From: Calvatia gigantea
Taxonomy: Eukaryota > Basidiomycota > Agaricomycetes > Agaricales > Lycoperdaceae
DNA: 64,000 nt
Direction: 5' to 3'
Assembly: GCA_025093985.1 (NCBI GenBank)
Contig: JACAAK010000019.1
Coordinates: 248,001 to 312,000 of the forward strand
Shown: positions 47,787 through 59,700 of the stretch, one piece after another
How positions within the stretch are numbered: position 1 is the first letter of the stretch
How the letters are laid out: every line of letters begins with the position of its first letter
Program-made: the position numbers and the translations under genes
The notes under the pieces: model-generated
The model's input: only the letters and a program-made list of their open reading frames with translations
Databases searched by the model: none
Told to the model about the DNA's origin: nothing

Positions 47787-48473
47787 ATGATCCTGAATTA
47801 CAGTTAAATGCTGTATTCACTGCTGAGCAAGTTGCTCACTACAAAGCCAGAAAATGTATAGGATGTGGAAAGTTTGGACATCTCATTAGCAACTGTCCAA
47901 ACCCTGACCCAAATCTATTAAAGGATAAACTACCTCCCAGATGACCTAACCCTCTGCAATGAAGATTCATGCAGCCACCACAATACTCACAGCCCCAATG
48001 ACCTTAAGCTTCTAGAAACTATTCTGGTTCTACCCTGAATCAAACTTGAAAAATCTCTGCATTAAATATTCAAGCCATAATCAGAGAACTTCCAACTGAT
48101 GAACAAATGGAATTCAGAGAAGCCTATATCACCAGCCCAACACTCAAACCCTTTGGGGATTTTTGAAGGTGTCACCCAATCTTGAAAAAAAATTGCTGGG
48201 TGACCCACAAATTAACTTAATCAAACTCCCTACTTTGAACAACAAAGTGTTGATTTTTCTCCTTATTGAACTAAACCAAGACCACCTATGAAATATCCCA
48301 GTCACCACATTAATCAACTCAGGAGCTCAAGGAAACTTTATCTCCTCCACATTTACTAACACTCACAGACTACAAACCCATACCATTGACCAACCTATCA
48401 AAGTATCTAACACAGATGGAACCCCCAATGAAAACAGATCAATCTATGAAAGTGTAGAGCTGAACACTCTAAT
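47787..48473 (+). pseudogene. B3 gag end and protease start
   Basis: Contains ELQLNAVFTAEQVAHYKA, a knuckle reading CIGCGKFGHLISNC (about 47860-47905), the gag end GDF-TGA within a T5 run, and the protected stem GTCACCC/GGGTGAC (48171-48177, 48198-48204). Then degraded protease (equivalent of ALIDSGAQGNFIS near 48310, with Asp changed to Asn). Cut by A4 at target CTAAT. Confidence 0.83.
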
Positions 48474-48780
48474 TGTTATGAGTTTCCACCGATCATAATG
48501 AGTTCCATGCTATTCTGCATTCCCAACTACCCGCATACCTGTTTCAGTTATTCTAGTCCAGCATTCTCCAAGATATGACTCGTACCAACTACTACGCCTT
48601 AACCGGACGTTTCATGTAGTAACTCCATCCATTCAACCGGATGACCTTAGACATATTTAAGTGTACATACACCCTGCTGTATTCGGTACGCTTAACCACC
48701 TTCTGTTCCCTCTCCCTTACTCGCCCTCAAGCCTTAGCCAGAGCTGCAACCTGAGGTCTAAACCGACTAAGGTCGTAACA
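48474..48780 (+). repeat. A4 5' LTR with TATA and self-primer
   Basis: TGTTATGAGTTTCCACC to GGTCGTAACA. TATTTAA at 48654-48660; ACGCTTAACCA at 48688-48698, 34 nt downstream of the TATA start, is the predicted mRNA 5' end. Confidence 0.95.
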
Positions 48781-48782
48781 TT

Positions 48783-48793
48783 TGGTTAAGTGT
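48783..48793 (+). other. Predicted self-priming primer-binding site of A4
   Basis: TGGTTAAGTGT, two bases after the LTR. Complement of the LTR start ACGCTTAACCA except for one C-to-T change at a CpG. A3 keeps the unmutated TGGTTAAGCGT. Confidence 0.58.
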
Positions 48794-48861
48794 CACCACC
48801 TCACCTTGCAAGAAATAGAGTTGGAAAAGACTCGAATCACGACGAACCTAGGAGCCATTAT

Positions 48862-50004
48862 ATGAGCTCGAACCCTGATGAATATAGAGAACCCCAGCTC
48901 GAAGTCACAGACAATGAGCTCGAAACAGACAGCGAAACCGAGTCATCAGATGAAGAAACAGGGAACCCCAAAGTACCTGCAATGGTTGTAACAAACAACG
49001 AACCCGGAGACACCACACAAGGAGTAAACCCAACAGGAGTAGAAGCAGTTATATCAGAACTCTTCAACAAACTCGACATAGCAGAAGAACAGCTAGAACA
49101 ACCAGAGAACCAAGACACCGAAACAGAGTCAGAATCAGGAGATTCAGAAATGATGGACAATACTGCACCCACTACAACACCTAGCACAAAGGGACTCGTA
49201 CCCGACTCAGGGTTCTTCGATGGAACCCGAACTAAATTCGACAACTGGTGGAGAGCCATGACACTCTTCATGAAATTCAACAAAGTCATCATGGCAGACG
49301 ACAAAGCCATAGCAGTCTTAGCTAGACTAAAAGGAGGAACAGCAGGAGCATATGCAGCAATGAAAGCACCACAAATTCTGGAAGGAGAAGACTCTGTGGA
49401 CTGGAAAGTCTTTGCCGAAGAATTCAAACGAACCTTTTCGGACAATGCCATGAACGCAAAGGCGGAATGGCAGATCGAAAAATTCAAACAGGGAAATAGG
49501 AACATGGCCAACTACCTCATCGAATTTGAAGTACTTAAAAACAAGGCGAAAACTGACAACCGACATGCCATGTTCTTGCTGCGAAAAAACGCCCGACAAG
49601 ATATTATCCACACCATCACAGGCTACCCTCCAGCCGCTCGACCCGACACATACCCAGAATGGAAGGAGGCCATATTAGCAGTTGGACAGGGATATGAGGC
49701 ATCTGAATACCGAGGAGATAAGAAGACTAACTTGGGAACTACTTATGGAGGAATGGGAGAACCCATGGAAATAGGAAGCAGGTGACACATGTTCAATGCA
49801 AAAGGGGAACCCAAGTGCTACAACTGCAGAATATTCAGACACATGTCCAAGGACTGCAAAAAGCCCAAAGGATTAACATGCTACAACTGCGGCAAAATCG
49901 GACACATAGCCAAAGCATACACCGCACCAAAGAAGGTACAGATCCGAGCAATAGATGAAGCCAAGCCAGAAGAACACCAGGATTTTTCCGGAGACTCCGA
50001 GTAG
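48862..50004 (+). pseudogene. A4 gag
   Basis: I chose the ATG at 48862 (MSSNPDEYREPQLEV) because A2 and A3 start there; an in-frame ATG at 48790 lies in the leader. About 380 codons. Acidic N-terminus; capsid block PDSGFFDGTRTKFDNWW through [25 protein letters not shown] linker; two knuckles, the first CYNCRIFRHMSKDC and the second CYNCGKIGHIAKAY with its last Cys changed to Tyr. A single TGA at 49783. Ends SGDSE-TAG, overlapping pol in the -1 frame. Confidence 0.87.
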
Positions 50005-53000
50005 GCGCTGCCTCGAGAGTCAAGAAACTTGTATCTAGGATATCAGAAGAATATTACACAATTCCTCAGAAATGAAAGCGTGAACTAAACCTAAAAGGAA
50101 AAATCCAGACCCCAACAAAAAGGATAACAGTAAACACTATAGTCGACTCGGGATGCACCACCAGCAGCATCAGCAAAAAACTGGTAGACAAAGAAAAAAT
50201 CCCCACAGAAAAATTAGGACAAGAAATCACGGTACTTAACGCGGATGGCACAACAAACCAAGGGGGAAAAGTCACAGAAAAAGCAACTATACAGGTAGAA
50301 ATTGAAGGACACAAAGAAACAATCGAAGCATCGGTCATACAGCTCCAAGACAGAGCAGAAATATTTCTGGGACACGACTGGCTCATCAAACACAATCCGG
50401 AAGTAAACTGGCAAACGGGAGAAATAAAGTTCAATCGATGCCCAAAGGACTGCAAAGTCCCACACCAAAGCATCCAGGTAACAGACAAGATCCAGAGCAT
50501 GGCCACCACTGAGGACATATGGGAAGAAGAAGAAGAACCCGACCCCACCAAACCATCAGATCTACCAGACTACATCTGACCATTCACACATCTATTCAAC
50601 AAAACTACATTCGACAAACTACCCGAACGAACAGAATGGGATCATGAGATAATCCTAACAGAAGACACACCCAAAGAAATCAACGCAGGGACTTACAACA
50701 TGACGATCAAGGAGCAGGACGAACTCAAGGCATTTGTTAAAGAAAACCTCGAGTCAGGACGAATACGACCGTCGAAGTCACCATACGCCGCGCCCACCTT
50801 TTTCATCCCAAAAAAGGATGGCTCAAAACGACTCATTCAAGACTACCGACGGTTGAATAACATAGTCGTTAAGGATAAAACACCGTTGCCTTGAATCGGA
50901 GAAGTCATTGACAAATTAGGAAAAGCCAAATACTTCAACAAACTAGACATCATTTGGGGCTACAACAATGTCTGCATCAAAGAAGGAGATGAGTGGAAAG
51001 CAGCTTTCCTAACCAACAAAGGACTATTTGAACCCACAGTAATGTTCTTCGGTCTTAGCAATTCGCCAGGAACGTTCTCAAGAATGATGGCAAGCATCTT
51101 CCGAGACCTGTTACACAACGGGGATATAGTAAACTACATGGACAACTTCACAATTCCAGGCGACACCAAAGAACAACTGCAAGAACGAATGATCCGATTC
51201 CTAGAAAGAGCAGCTGAGCACAACCTATGCTTCAAACGATCCAAATGCATCTTCGATGCCGAAGAAATCCCAATGCTAGGAGTAACAGTAGGACATGGAC
51301 GCATTGAAATGGAGGCCGAAAAAGTAAAATCAGTACGAGAATGGCCCCAACCACACAACAAGAAAGGAATAGAAAGATTCCTCAGTTTCACCAACTACTA
51401 CCGCTGATTTATAAAAAACTTCAGCAAGATAGCAGCCCCATTGAACAAACTGAAAGGATCAGAAGAGTGGGAATGGAGAGAAGAACAACAATCTGCATTT
51501 GACGAACTAAAACAACGAATCACAGAAGAACCCACCCTAACACTACCCCAGAGAAAAGGTCAATTCCGGGTAGAAGTCGATGCATCAAACTATGCATTAA
51601 GGGGAGTACTCTCACAAGAACAAAATTCGAAATGGCACCCAATCACATTCATGTCCCGTACACTATCACCAGCGGAACGAAATTATGAAATCTACGACAA
51701 AGAGCTACTGGCCATCATGCACGCACTAAAAGAATGGCGACACTACCTACTAGATGCAGAAGAGAAATTCGAAATCTGGACTGACCACAAGAACCTGAAA
51801 TACTACAGGGAACCCCAAAAACTAAATGGCCAACAAGCAAGATGGTACCTACGGTTACAAGACTATGATTTCACATTGTGTCACATACCAGGAAAAACGA
51901 ATACAAAAGCAGACCTCCTTTCCAGAATCTACCAAGAACCAGACCAAGAAGAAGGAAAACTAGTCACCATGATCTGAGATGCTTGGTTGACGAACGAAAA
52001 GGACGACAAACCATCAGAAGGAACCATCCTACTCCATGCCGAGCTATTTGTGGAACCCACCTTCAAAGAACGAATCAAGGCGAACAAAAGAAGAGAAACG
52101 GCCATCACCAAAAAAATACATGACCAGGATCCCGACATCACTGAACACAAAGGGATAATCTACAAGAATACCAGCATGTATGTACCACCCGAACCGGCAC
52201 TCAGAGAGGAAATACTACAACAATACCACGACGCCCCTGATGCAGGACACCCAGGACAACACTGAATGATCAAATTGGTGACCAGAGATTATTGGTGGCC
52301 AGCAGTCCGAATGGACATTCAAAAGTACATCCGAGGTTGCCAAAGTTGCCAATGAAATAAGCCACGCAGAACACCCCTGAAGACGTCTCTACACCCACTT
52401 CCCATTCCCAACGGCCCATGGGAAGAAGTGAGCATCGACCTCATTGGACCACTACCCGAATCAGAAGGAAAAGACACCATCTTAGTCATTGTTGATCGAT
52501 TCTCAAAAATGATATGACTCATAGTGACAAGGATGGATGTTTCCTCAAAAGAAATAGCACAACACTACCAGGACGAAATATGGAAGCTACACGGAGTACC
52601 AAGGAAAGTCCTTAGTGACCGAGGACCACAGTTCGCATCCGAGTTCACCGGCGAACTATTCAAAGGACTAGGAATAGAACGAAACCTGTCGACAGCCTAC
52701 CACCCACAAACCGACGGACAAACGGAGAGGATCAACAGAGAAATTGAAACATACTTGAGGATATATTGCAACTACGACCAAAATGACTGGACAAAATGGC
52801 TACCTATGGCCGAATTCCAATATAACGACAAAAAACACAGCGGCACACAGATGACACCATTCTACCTAAACTACAGCAGATACCCCTGGAAAGGAAAGGA
52901 AAATGGAAGAACGAACAACCCTAGCAGTGCAAAGTTCCTAAAACAACTTCAAAATGCAAGAAACAATGCCGCGGCCACACTACGATCATATCAAGAGAAG

Positions 53001-53541
53001 ATGAAACAGGCACACGATAACAGCAAAATGAACATAAGGACATACCAGATCAATGATGAAGTATGGTTAGAAAACACCAACATCCATACCAATCAGCCAT
53101 CAAAGAAGCTAGGCCAGAAAAGGTATGGACCTTTCTGAATTAAAGAAAAAATAGGAGAAGCGGCATATCGGCTAGCAATACCAGAAGGATGGGCCATCCA
53201 TGATGTATTCAACGAACAACTGTTAACCCCGACACAAAAAGCATTATTCCACATCCAGAAAGAAGCACCAGCGCCCGAACCAATGATCATCAACAACAAA
53301 GAAGAATACGAAGTAGGAGAAGTCCGAGGGAAATGACGAAAAGGAAGGGGATATCAATTCCTTATACACTGGAAGGGGTATAGCAACGAGGAAGATACGT
53401 AGACACCGGAGTCAAATTTGCAAAACACCCAGGATGCAATAGCGGAATACCACAAAAGGCATCCGGAGGATACCCATAAAAAGAGGGGCAAGAAATCCAA
53501 AAAATCACCAACCAAGTCAACCTCCAGACAGAAACACTAGC
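50003..53541 (+). pseudogene. A4 pol
   Basis: Protease IVDSGCTTSSISKKL near 50145; RT FFIPKKDGSKRLIQDYRR (about 50800) with the active site read as YMDNF near 51140, the second catalytic Asp lost; RNase H VEVDASNYALRG and KELLAIMHALKEWRHYLL; integrase [40 protein letters not shown]; linker VWLENTNIHTNQPSKKLGQKRYGPF; chromodomain EEYEVGEV and FLIHWKGYSNEEDT. Stops, mostly TGA, at about 50577, 50892, 51405, 51975, 52263, 52355, 52517 and 53138, and TAG near 53400. Ends TAG at 53539-53541. Confidence 0.88.
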
Positions 53542-53546
53542 CAAAC

Positions 53547-54533
53547 ATGTCCTCCCAAGCCAACTGTATCTCCATCAACTCCCTTGTCCACCCCAACCCG
53601 ACCACGATCTCCTCAGTCCCATTCCCTAAACCAGGCGACAGCCAAGCACCCATACCCCAAGGTACCCACTATAACCTCGCAACCACCCCATCCCCTGCAC
53701 AAGGACTCCTCGAGGCCCTCCTCAAAGACATCAACAAAGCCACAAACGACGAAGTAGAAACAATCACAGCCCAAAACAAACGACTCGCAGTAAACTGCCA
53801 CATCACCCTCACCACCGCTTGTATCACCTTCGCAGATATGTACGCTGGATTCGCCAACACATCATCCTCCACAAGCCAGCACATCCCCGCCATCTTCCGC
53901 GCATTAGAATTATCCACCCTTACACCCAGTGAACAAAACCAGGTTCACAGTCTTCAAAGCCGTGTTGACCTCACTCTAGAGGTATTCAAACACCTCGATA
54001 TCGCCGATATCTTCTTAGAACTCGCAGACGTCGCCATGAACTTACTAGGACGTGACAAAACCACAGAAGACCCAGACATTGATCAACTCATTACGCGCAT
54101 CGGAATCACTCTCGCCGACCTACACACCACCATCCGCCCCCCACCAGCTAAACGAGCCGACATGCCCATGGACAAAGAAACCACTGTCTCAATGAAGGAG
54201 GAAGTCAATGCACTCCGACGATTCATAAAAACCATCACCCCACCACAGATTGTATTGGTTTTTCTCCCACCAACAAGATTCCGCACTGTATTGCCAGGGC
54301 AAGAAAAGGACCAACACTATTGGAGAACGATAGTCAAGAATTACTGGGACAACTCAACTGTCACCGAGTTCCCCTTCAATGGAGTCCCAGTCCCTATCTG
54401 TCAAGATGGCCGCAGCCACTTGCCCGTCTTCTTCGCACGCTCCAATGAAGGGAAGTACCTCATCGGAGCCACCAAGAAAGCCCTCACTGCAGCCATAGTC
54501 AATGGAGAGTTTGACAAACTTCCTGAGGCATGA
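53547..54533 (+). CDS. A4 ORF3, intact 328-aa protein of unknown function
   Basis: Open from ATG (MSSQANCISINSLVHPNP) to TGA, starting five bases after the pol stop. Three parts can be seen: a Pro/Ser/Thr-rich N-terminus (about 1-50); a helical middle (about 50-170) with LLEALLKDINKATNDEVET, TACITFADMYAGFAN and FLELADVAMNLLGRDK; and a C-terminal domain (about 200-328) with KEEVNALRRFIKTITPPQ, HYWRTIVKNYWDNSTVTEF, CQDGRSHLPVFFARSN and KYLIGATKKALTAA. No cysteine knuckles, signal peptide or membrane helix, so unlike env and unlike ORF3 of family B. Its intact frame beside a ruined pol may reflect its few CGA codons. Present in A1 to A5, hence a genuine family trait. Confidence 0.8.
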   Translation: MSSQANCISINSLVHPNPTTISSVPFPKPGDSQAPIPQGTHYNLATTPSPAQGLLEALLKDINKATNDEVETITAQNKRLAVNCHITLTTACITFADMYAGFANTSSSTSQHIPAIFRALELSTLTPSEQNQVHSLQSRVDLTLEVFKHLDIADIFLELADVAMNLLGRDKTTEDPDIDQLITRIGITLADLHTTIRPPPAKRADMPMDKETTVSMKEEVNALRRFIKTITPPQIVLVFLPPTRFRTVLPGQEKDQHYWRTIVKNYWDNSTVTEFPFNGVPVPICQDGRSHLPVFFARSNEGKYLIGATKKALTAAIVNGEFDKLPEA

Positions 54534-54551
54534 AGTCTAATCGGAGGGTAT

Positions 54552-54858
54552 TGTTATGAGTTTCCACCGATCATAATGAGTTCCGTGCTATTCTGCATTC
54601 CCAACTACCCACATACCTGTTTTAGTTATTCTAGTCCAGCATTCTCCAAGATATGACTCGTACCAACTACTACGCCTTAACCGGACGTTTCATGTAGTAA
54701 CTCCATCCATTCAACCGGATGACCTTAGACATATTTAAGTGTACATACACCCTGCTGTATTCAGTACACTTAACCATCTTCTGTTCCCTCTCCCTTACTT
54801 GCCCTCAAGCCTTAGCCAGAGCTGCAACCTGAGGTCTAAACCGACTAAGGTCGTAACA
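54552..54858 (+). repeat. A4 3' LTR (307 bp)
   Basis: Preceded by TCGGAGGGTAT (polypurine-type). Followed by target duplicate CTAAT and resumption of B3 protease. Confidence 0.95.
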
Positions 54859-56785
54859 CTAATTGATGGAAAACAATGTCAGTTCAAAGCTTACATCTCA
54901 AGAATAGGATCAAAAGATCTAATTCTTGGATACCCATGGCTATAACAAACAAATCTAGACATAAACTGGACCACTCGAGAGTTCAGTTGGCAAAACAATG
55001 ACCATATTATACCCCTTATCACTAAATCCATAAATGGACCTACTACCATCAACAAAATTGCCTTAGACATTCACAGAATGAACAATGCTGAATGATACAC
55101 CTACCTAGATAAAGACTTTGACCTACTGGCAGTAAAAGTCTTTGAAGCAATCATTCACTCCAATAAACCAGAACTCTCAATTGATAAACTAAAACTTTAC
55201 TTGGAGAACATTGATTTTGACAAATTTCATTTGGAACACAAACTCTATGGAATCATCCAAACCCTACATAAACTTGAAATCAATATGAAGATTACCCAAG
55301 CTACAAGTCTAGCACAGAAATCTACTCCAAAAACCCAAGCCAAATTACTTAGGAAATACAAGAAATTTACATCACTATTCGACAGCAAGAAATCCAAATG
55401 ATTTCCACCAAGCTAACCTTATGATCACAAAATTGAACTCCTGGACATGTTCAAACTGGAATTAGGAAAAACATATCCCCTATCTCCCCTAGAAACCAAA
55501 GAACTCAAAAAGTTCATATATGAAAACCTCCAAAAAGAATACATCCAAGAATCTGAATCCCTGATGGCCTCTTCATTCTTCTTTGTAGGAAAGAAGAATG
55601 GAAAACTGCAACCTTGCTAGGACTACTAGTACCTGAAAAAATACATGAAGAAGAATGCTTACCCCATTCCTATAATTACAACTATCATGGATAAACTCCA
55701 AGGAGTGAAACTCTTCACCAAAATGGACATCCAACTCAGATATAATAATATCAGAATTCAAGAAGGTAATCAATGGAAAGCTGCTTTCAAAACTCTTATC
55801 AGACTTTATGAACTAAATGTCATGTTTTTTGGAATGTGCAACTCCCCTACCACCTTTCAGAAAATGATGGACACAATATTCACCAAAATGCTTGACAAAG
55901 GAGGAATTATAATTTACATGGACAATATTCTCATCTATGCTAAAACTCAGGAAGAAATGGATTACCTTACTATGGAAGCACTCCAGATACTGAAAGATAA
56001 CAATCTATATCTGAAATTAAAGAAATGCAAATTCAACAAGATCCATCTTGAATATCTTGGCATGATAATCTCCCCTGACAAGATCAAAATGGACAACACC
56101 AAACTCCATGGAATAAAAGAATGGCCCTTACCCTGCACTATCCACAATGTCAGAAAATTTATGGGATTCTGCAACTTCTACTGAAAATTCATACATTACT
56201 ATGCTGACATTTCTTGACCACTTAACACCTTACTATCCAAAACAAAGAAATTTGAATGGGAAATCAAGGTAAATGAAGTGTTCAAACAACTAAAGGCAGA
56301 ATCTATGAAGAAACCTGTGTTACTTATGCTAGACCAAACAAAACTGTTCTTCATTGAAACTGATGCCTCAAAATATGCCTTAGGAGCCATCCTATCCCAA
56401 CAGGACATGAATGGAAACTACCACCCTGTGGCATTTCTATCTAAAGCATTCAATCCCACCCAGCACAATTATGAAATACATAACCGAGAACTCCTTGCCA
56501 TAATCACTACATTGGAGGAATGGCAACACTACCTAGAAGGAGCCCAATATCATGTAACCATATGAACTAATCACAAGAACCTTACCTTTTGGAGAAAACC
56601 CCAAAATATCTCTAGAAGACAAGCCCAATGGCTTAGATTCCTCACACACTTTGACTTCATAATTGAACATGTTCCTGGAATGAAAATACCAGCTGCAGAC
56701 ACACTCTCACAGAGATTACACCCCCAACAATGACAATGACAATGAAAATGTTGTTGTTCTTCCAGAGAAAGTATTCCTCAATGCA
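54859..56785 (+). pseudogene. B3 protease to RNase H part
   Basis: Continues exactly where 48473 left off (LIDGKQCQFKAYIS). RT with MASSFFFVGKK (about 55563), FKTLIRLYELNVMFFGMCNSP and active site YMDNIL near 55915 (second Asp lost); RNase H FIETDASKYALG and RELLAIITTLEEWQHYLEG; then IEHVPGMKIPAADTLS. It ends after the block PEKVFLNA, where the sequence becomes copia gag without a break. Confidence 0.85.
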
Positions 56786-56797
56786 ATAATTGACGCC

Positions 56798-59700
56798 ATG
56801 GATAGTGGCATCGCCCCGGAGATCGAAACCATGATCCTCCTCCACTCCCTCCACCCGTCTTTGAGCCACGTAGCTCAGACGCTTCTCACCTCGAACACGT
56901 CGCTTCATGAGCTGACGTGGGATAAGGCCCGAAGCGGCATCATTGCCGCTTACGCCTCCAACCAGACCGCCCACGCGCAACGTGCGCGCTTCACTCCACG
57001 ACAGGGAGGTGGGCAGCAGCAGCAGCAGCGCCAGCAGCAGCAAGGAGGACAGCAGCGACCGCAAGGTCAGCAGCAACCTTCAGGGTCTAAAAAGCCCCAG
57101 CAGCAGCAGCAGCAGCAGCAGCAGCAAAAGCCATCTGGAGGAGAAGGCGACGGCGAGAAGAAACGCCGATGGCGCCCCCGAGGAAAAGGAAAGGGGAAGG
57201 GAAAGGAGGGAGGTGCGCAAGGCAACGCCGCCACCTCTTCCGGCTACATTCAGGACGTGGATTTCGTGTCGCAGGCACAAACTGTGCCACCACCATCCAC
57301 TTGTTCCCTCGTAGAAGCAACGCGTCGAGCCAAAGAACCTCCAGTTGCTTCTAGCTCCGCTGCCACTGGCAGCAATGCCACTCCACTCGCGTCGCGCATC
57401 ACTGCGCCCGAGCCCGAATCTCGTCGCAAACCTTCGGTGAAAGCCAAGGTTACCGCTTTGAAGAATTGGGACAAACGTCTCGATTCGATTTCATCGTCGG
57501 GCGAAAGTTCGGAGGAGATGTGGAAGCGCTTTGACGAAATGGATGTCGATAATAATCCATCCACCGTCACGAGGGAGGAAGACGCGATCGCGTGGCCGGC
57601 TCCTGTGTATAACAAGCCGGCGAATATCAAGAAACCCAAGCCGCTCAAGAAGAAGCAGGCACCAAAGGAAATCGAGTCAGTCCTCGAGTCGGTCTTAGAC
57701 GACAACGACTCGGACACCGACTACGGTTCCGACGGAGGGTGCGGGTCAGTACCTTCCACTGACTATTATTCTTGTTCTGATGCAGAAGAGGATGTGCAGC
57801 CCCATCAATGGATGGGATGGAACGATACAGACGCAGGGACTGTCCGCCTCGGAGCGGGACGCCCTGGAGATTCCGAGGTTGAGTTGGGACGACCAGGTGG
57901 CCGCCGAAGAGAGCGGGGCACCTATGCAGATGTAACACGTCGTCCGCCTCCTGTAGGGACTCGTCGTAGACACCGCTGTACAGACTTTTTGAACTGCAAT
58001 GTATGCTGGAAGCGCGCCCAAGGCGCTTCCCCTTCTGCTTATTCCGCTGGTATAACTAAGCTGGAAAGTAAGATGAACGCTACATATACCGTGAATAATC
58101 ACGAATATTCAGACAAGTTAAGGTCAGAACTCCACGAAGAGCACGAGGATCTTAATCAGATCATTACATATCACATCTGTGATTTGTCTCAGTGCCAAAA
58201 GTGTCGAGAAGAAGGGAATAAACATTCTGTGAATAACGCAGATTGGCTCCTCGATTCTGGAGCATCGTACCATGTCACCGGTTATCTCTCTGATTTCGCA
58301 GAGGTTAAGATGGGCCATTACGGGCTTATACAAGCCGCTGGCAACCGGATTTATGAAATGACTGGACGAGGGTCTGTAATTTTCCAGCATGACGTGACAG
58401 ACAAGGGAAAGTCCAGGAGCGCTACTTCGTGTATTGCGCCGGTCTTTTACATCAAAGAAATCACAGAACGGTTAATGTCCTCAGGCCAGATTCTTCGGAA
58501 CGGCTATGTTTTAGAGGCAACCGTTAAAGGGACCACCATCCGTGATAAATCAGGAAGAGCAGTATTGACCGCCTGGCCTCATCGTTTGTTCAAAAACAAC
58601 GTACATACGGTGCACACGTATGTCTTGCAAAATAGCAAGGAGAACCCAGTAGCGTTGACATTACGCCAACTTGATTATATCGATTGGCATCGTCGAATGG
58701 GACATCCCTCGGATCGCGCGCTCTCCGAGCTTCCAAAGCACGTTGAGGGCATCGCGTCGATTCCCGCGCCATCTACTCGGAAAGGCATTTGCGACGGCTG
58801 TGCCAAGGGGAAAATGCATAACAACCCCTTCCCGATTAACTCCAAGCGAGCCACCGCAGTCTTTGAGCTATGTCACTCAGACTTGCTGGAACTGCCCGTC
58901 ATAAGCTACCATAAATATAAATGGGCCATGACGTTCCTTGATGACTTTTCTTCTCACGCACATGTAGTCCTCCTTCGAAAGAAGTCTGAGGCTTCTGAGA
59001 AGCTTATTCAGCTGATCAGCGTGTTAGAGAACCTCTCCGGAATGCGAGTCAAACGACTTCGCACCGATAATGGAGGTGAATATGTCAATGAAAGGTTACT
59101 GGCAGGACTCGCGGCGCGTGGAATTACCCACGAGACCACTGCTCCCTATGCGCATCAGCAAAATGGGAGAGCAGAGCGACTGAACCGCACCCTACACGAG
59201 AAAGCCCAAGCTATAAGGCTACAGGCATGTCTACCTGACTCGTGGTGGGAATTTGCGTTGAATACAGCTGTGCATTTATATAATCGCACGCCAGTCCAGC
59301 GTCTGCAGTGGAAGACACCTTTTGAGTGTTATTCAAGGGAAAAGCCAAATCTGTCCCATATCCGTGTGTTTGGATGCGGCGCGTATGTTTATCTACCCGA
59401 GGAGATCCGCCCAAACAAATTGTCCGCAAAATCCGAGATGATGATCTTTCTTGGATACAAAGGCAGTAAAAACTACGTCTTTATGCGGCACACGGCAGGC
59501 AACGTGATCTTTATATCACCAAACGCCTTGTTCGACGAGGGATATTTCCCTAAATGCCCCGATTCAGTGCCGGATAGCAGTAACCGGCCTAATCACGGAG
59601 GAGAGAGAAATCTGCCTAGACCAGGATTAGAGAATGAACCACCTATTCCGCCATCTTCGGATGATGCTGGAATTGTTCCACCTCCACCTGATCATCCAGT

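Larger units (their letters stand above)
48474..54858 (+). mobile_element. Ty3/gypsy family A, full-length copy A4 (best preserved A copy)
   Basis: 6385 bp with 307-bp LTRs (48474-48780, 54552-54858) and target duplication CTAAT (48469-48473, 54859-54863). The LTRs differ at seven positions, all transitions, five at CpG. Gag is open for most of its length, ORF3 is intact, pol has about ten stops. Confidence 0.95.
22925..56785 (+). mobile_element. Ty3/gypsy family B, copy B3 (split in four, 3' half missing)
   Basis: Old family B element inserted into C. Its parts are: 5' LTR, leader and first gag codons 22925-24093; gag 33242-34633; gag end and protease 47787-48473; protease to RNase H 54859-56785. 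The gaps are insertions of B2, A2 (holding A3) and A4, each with 5-bp target duplications. The parts join in exact reading order. After RNase H the element is lost at a chimeric junction with a copia gag. CpG depleted, many stops. Confidence 0.9.

Noticed and set aside
48790..48861. Upstream ATG as the start of A4 gag
   Set aside because: The extra 24 codons are leader sequence containing the primer-binding region. A2 and A3 start at the equivalent of 48862.
57001..57130. CAG microsatellite as an independent repeat locus or CRISPR-like array
   Set aside because: It is in frame within copia gag and has an equivalent in the decayed gag at 16680-16800. No spacer-repeat pattern occurs anywhere in the window.
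57087..57320. Minus-strand and alternate-frame ORFs over the copia gag (56657-57076, 57080-57280, 57250-57717)
   Set aside because: They are produced by the CAG/poly-Gln and Arg/Gly-rich codons of the long polyprotein frame.
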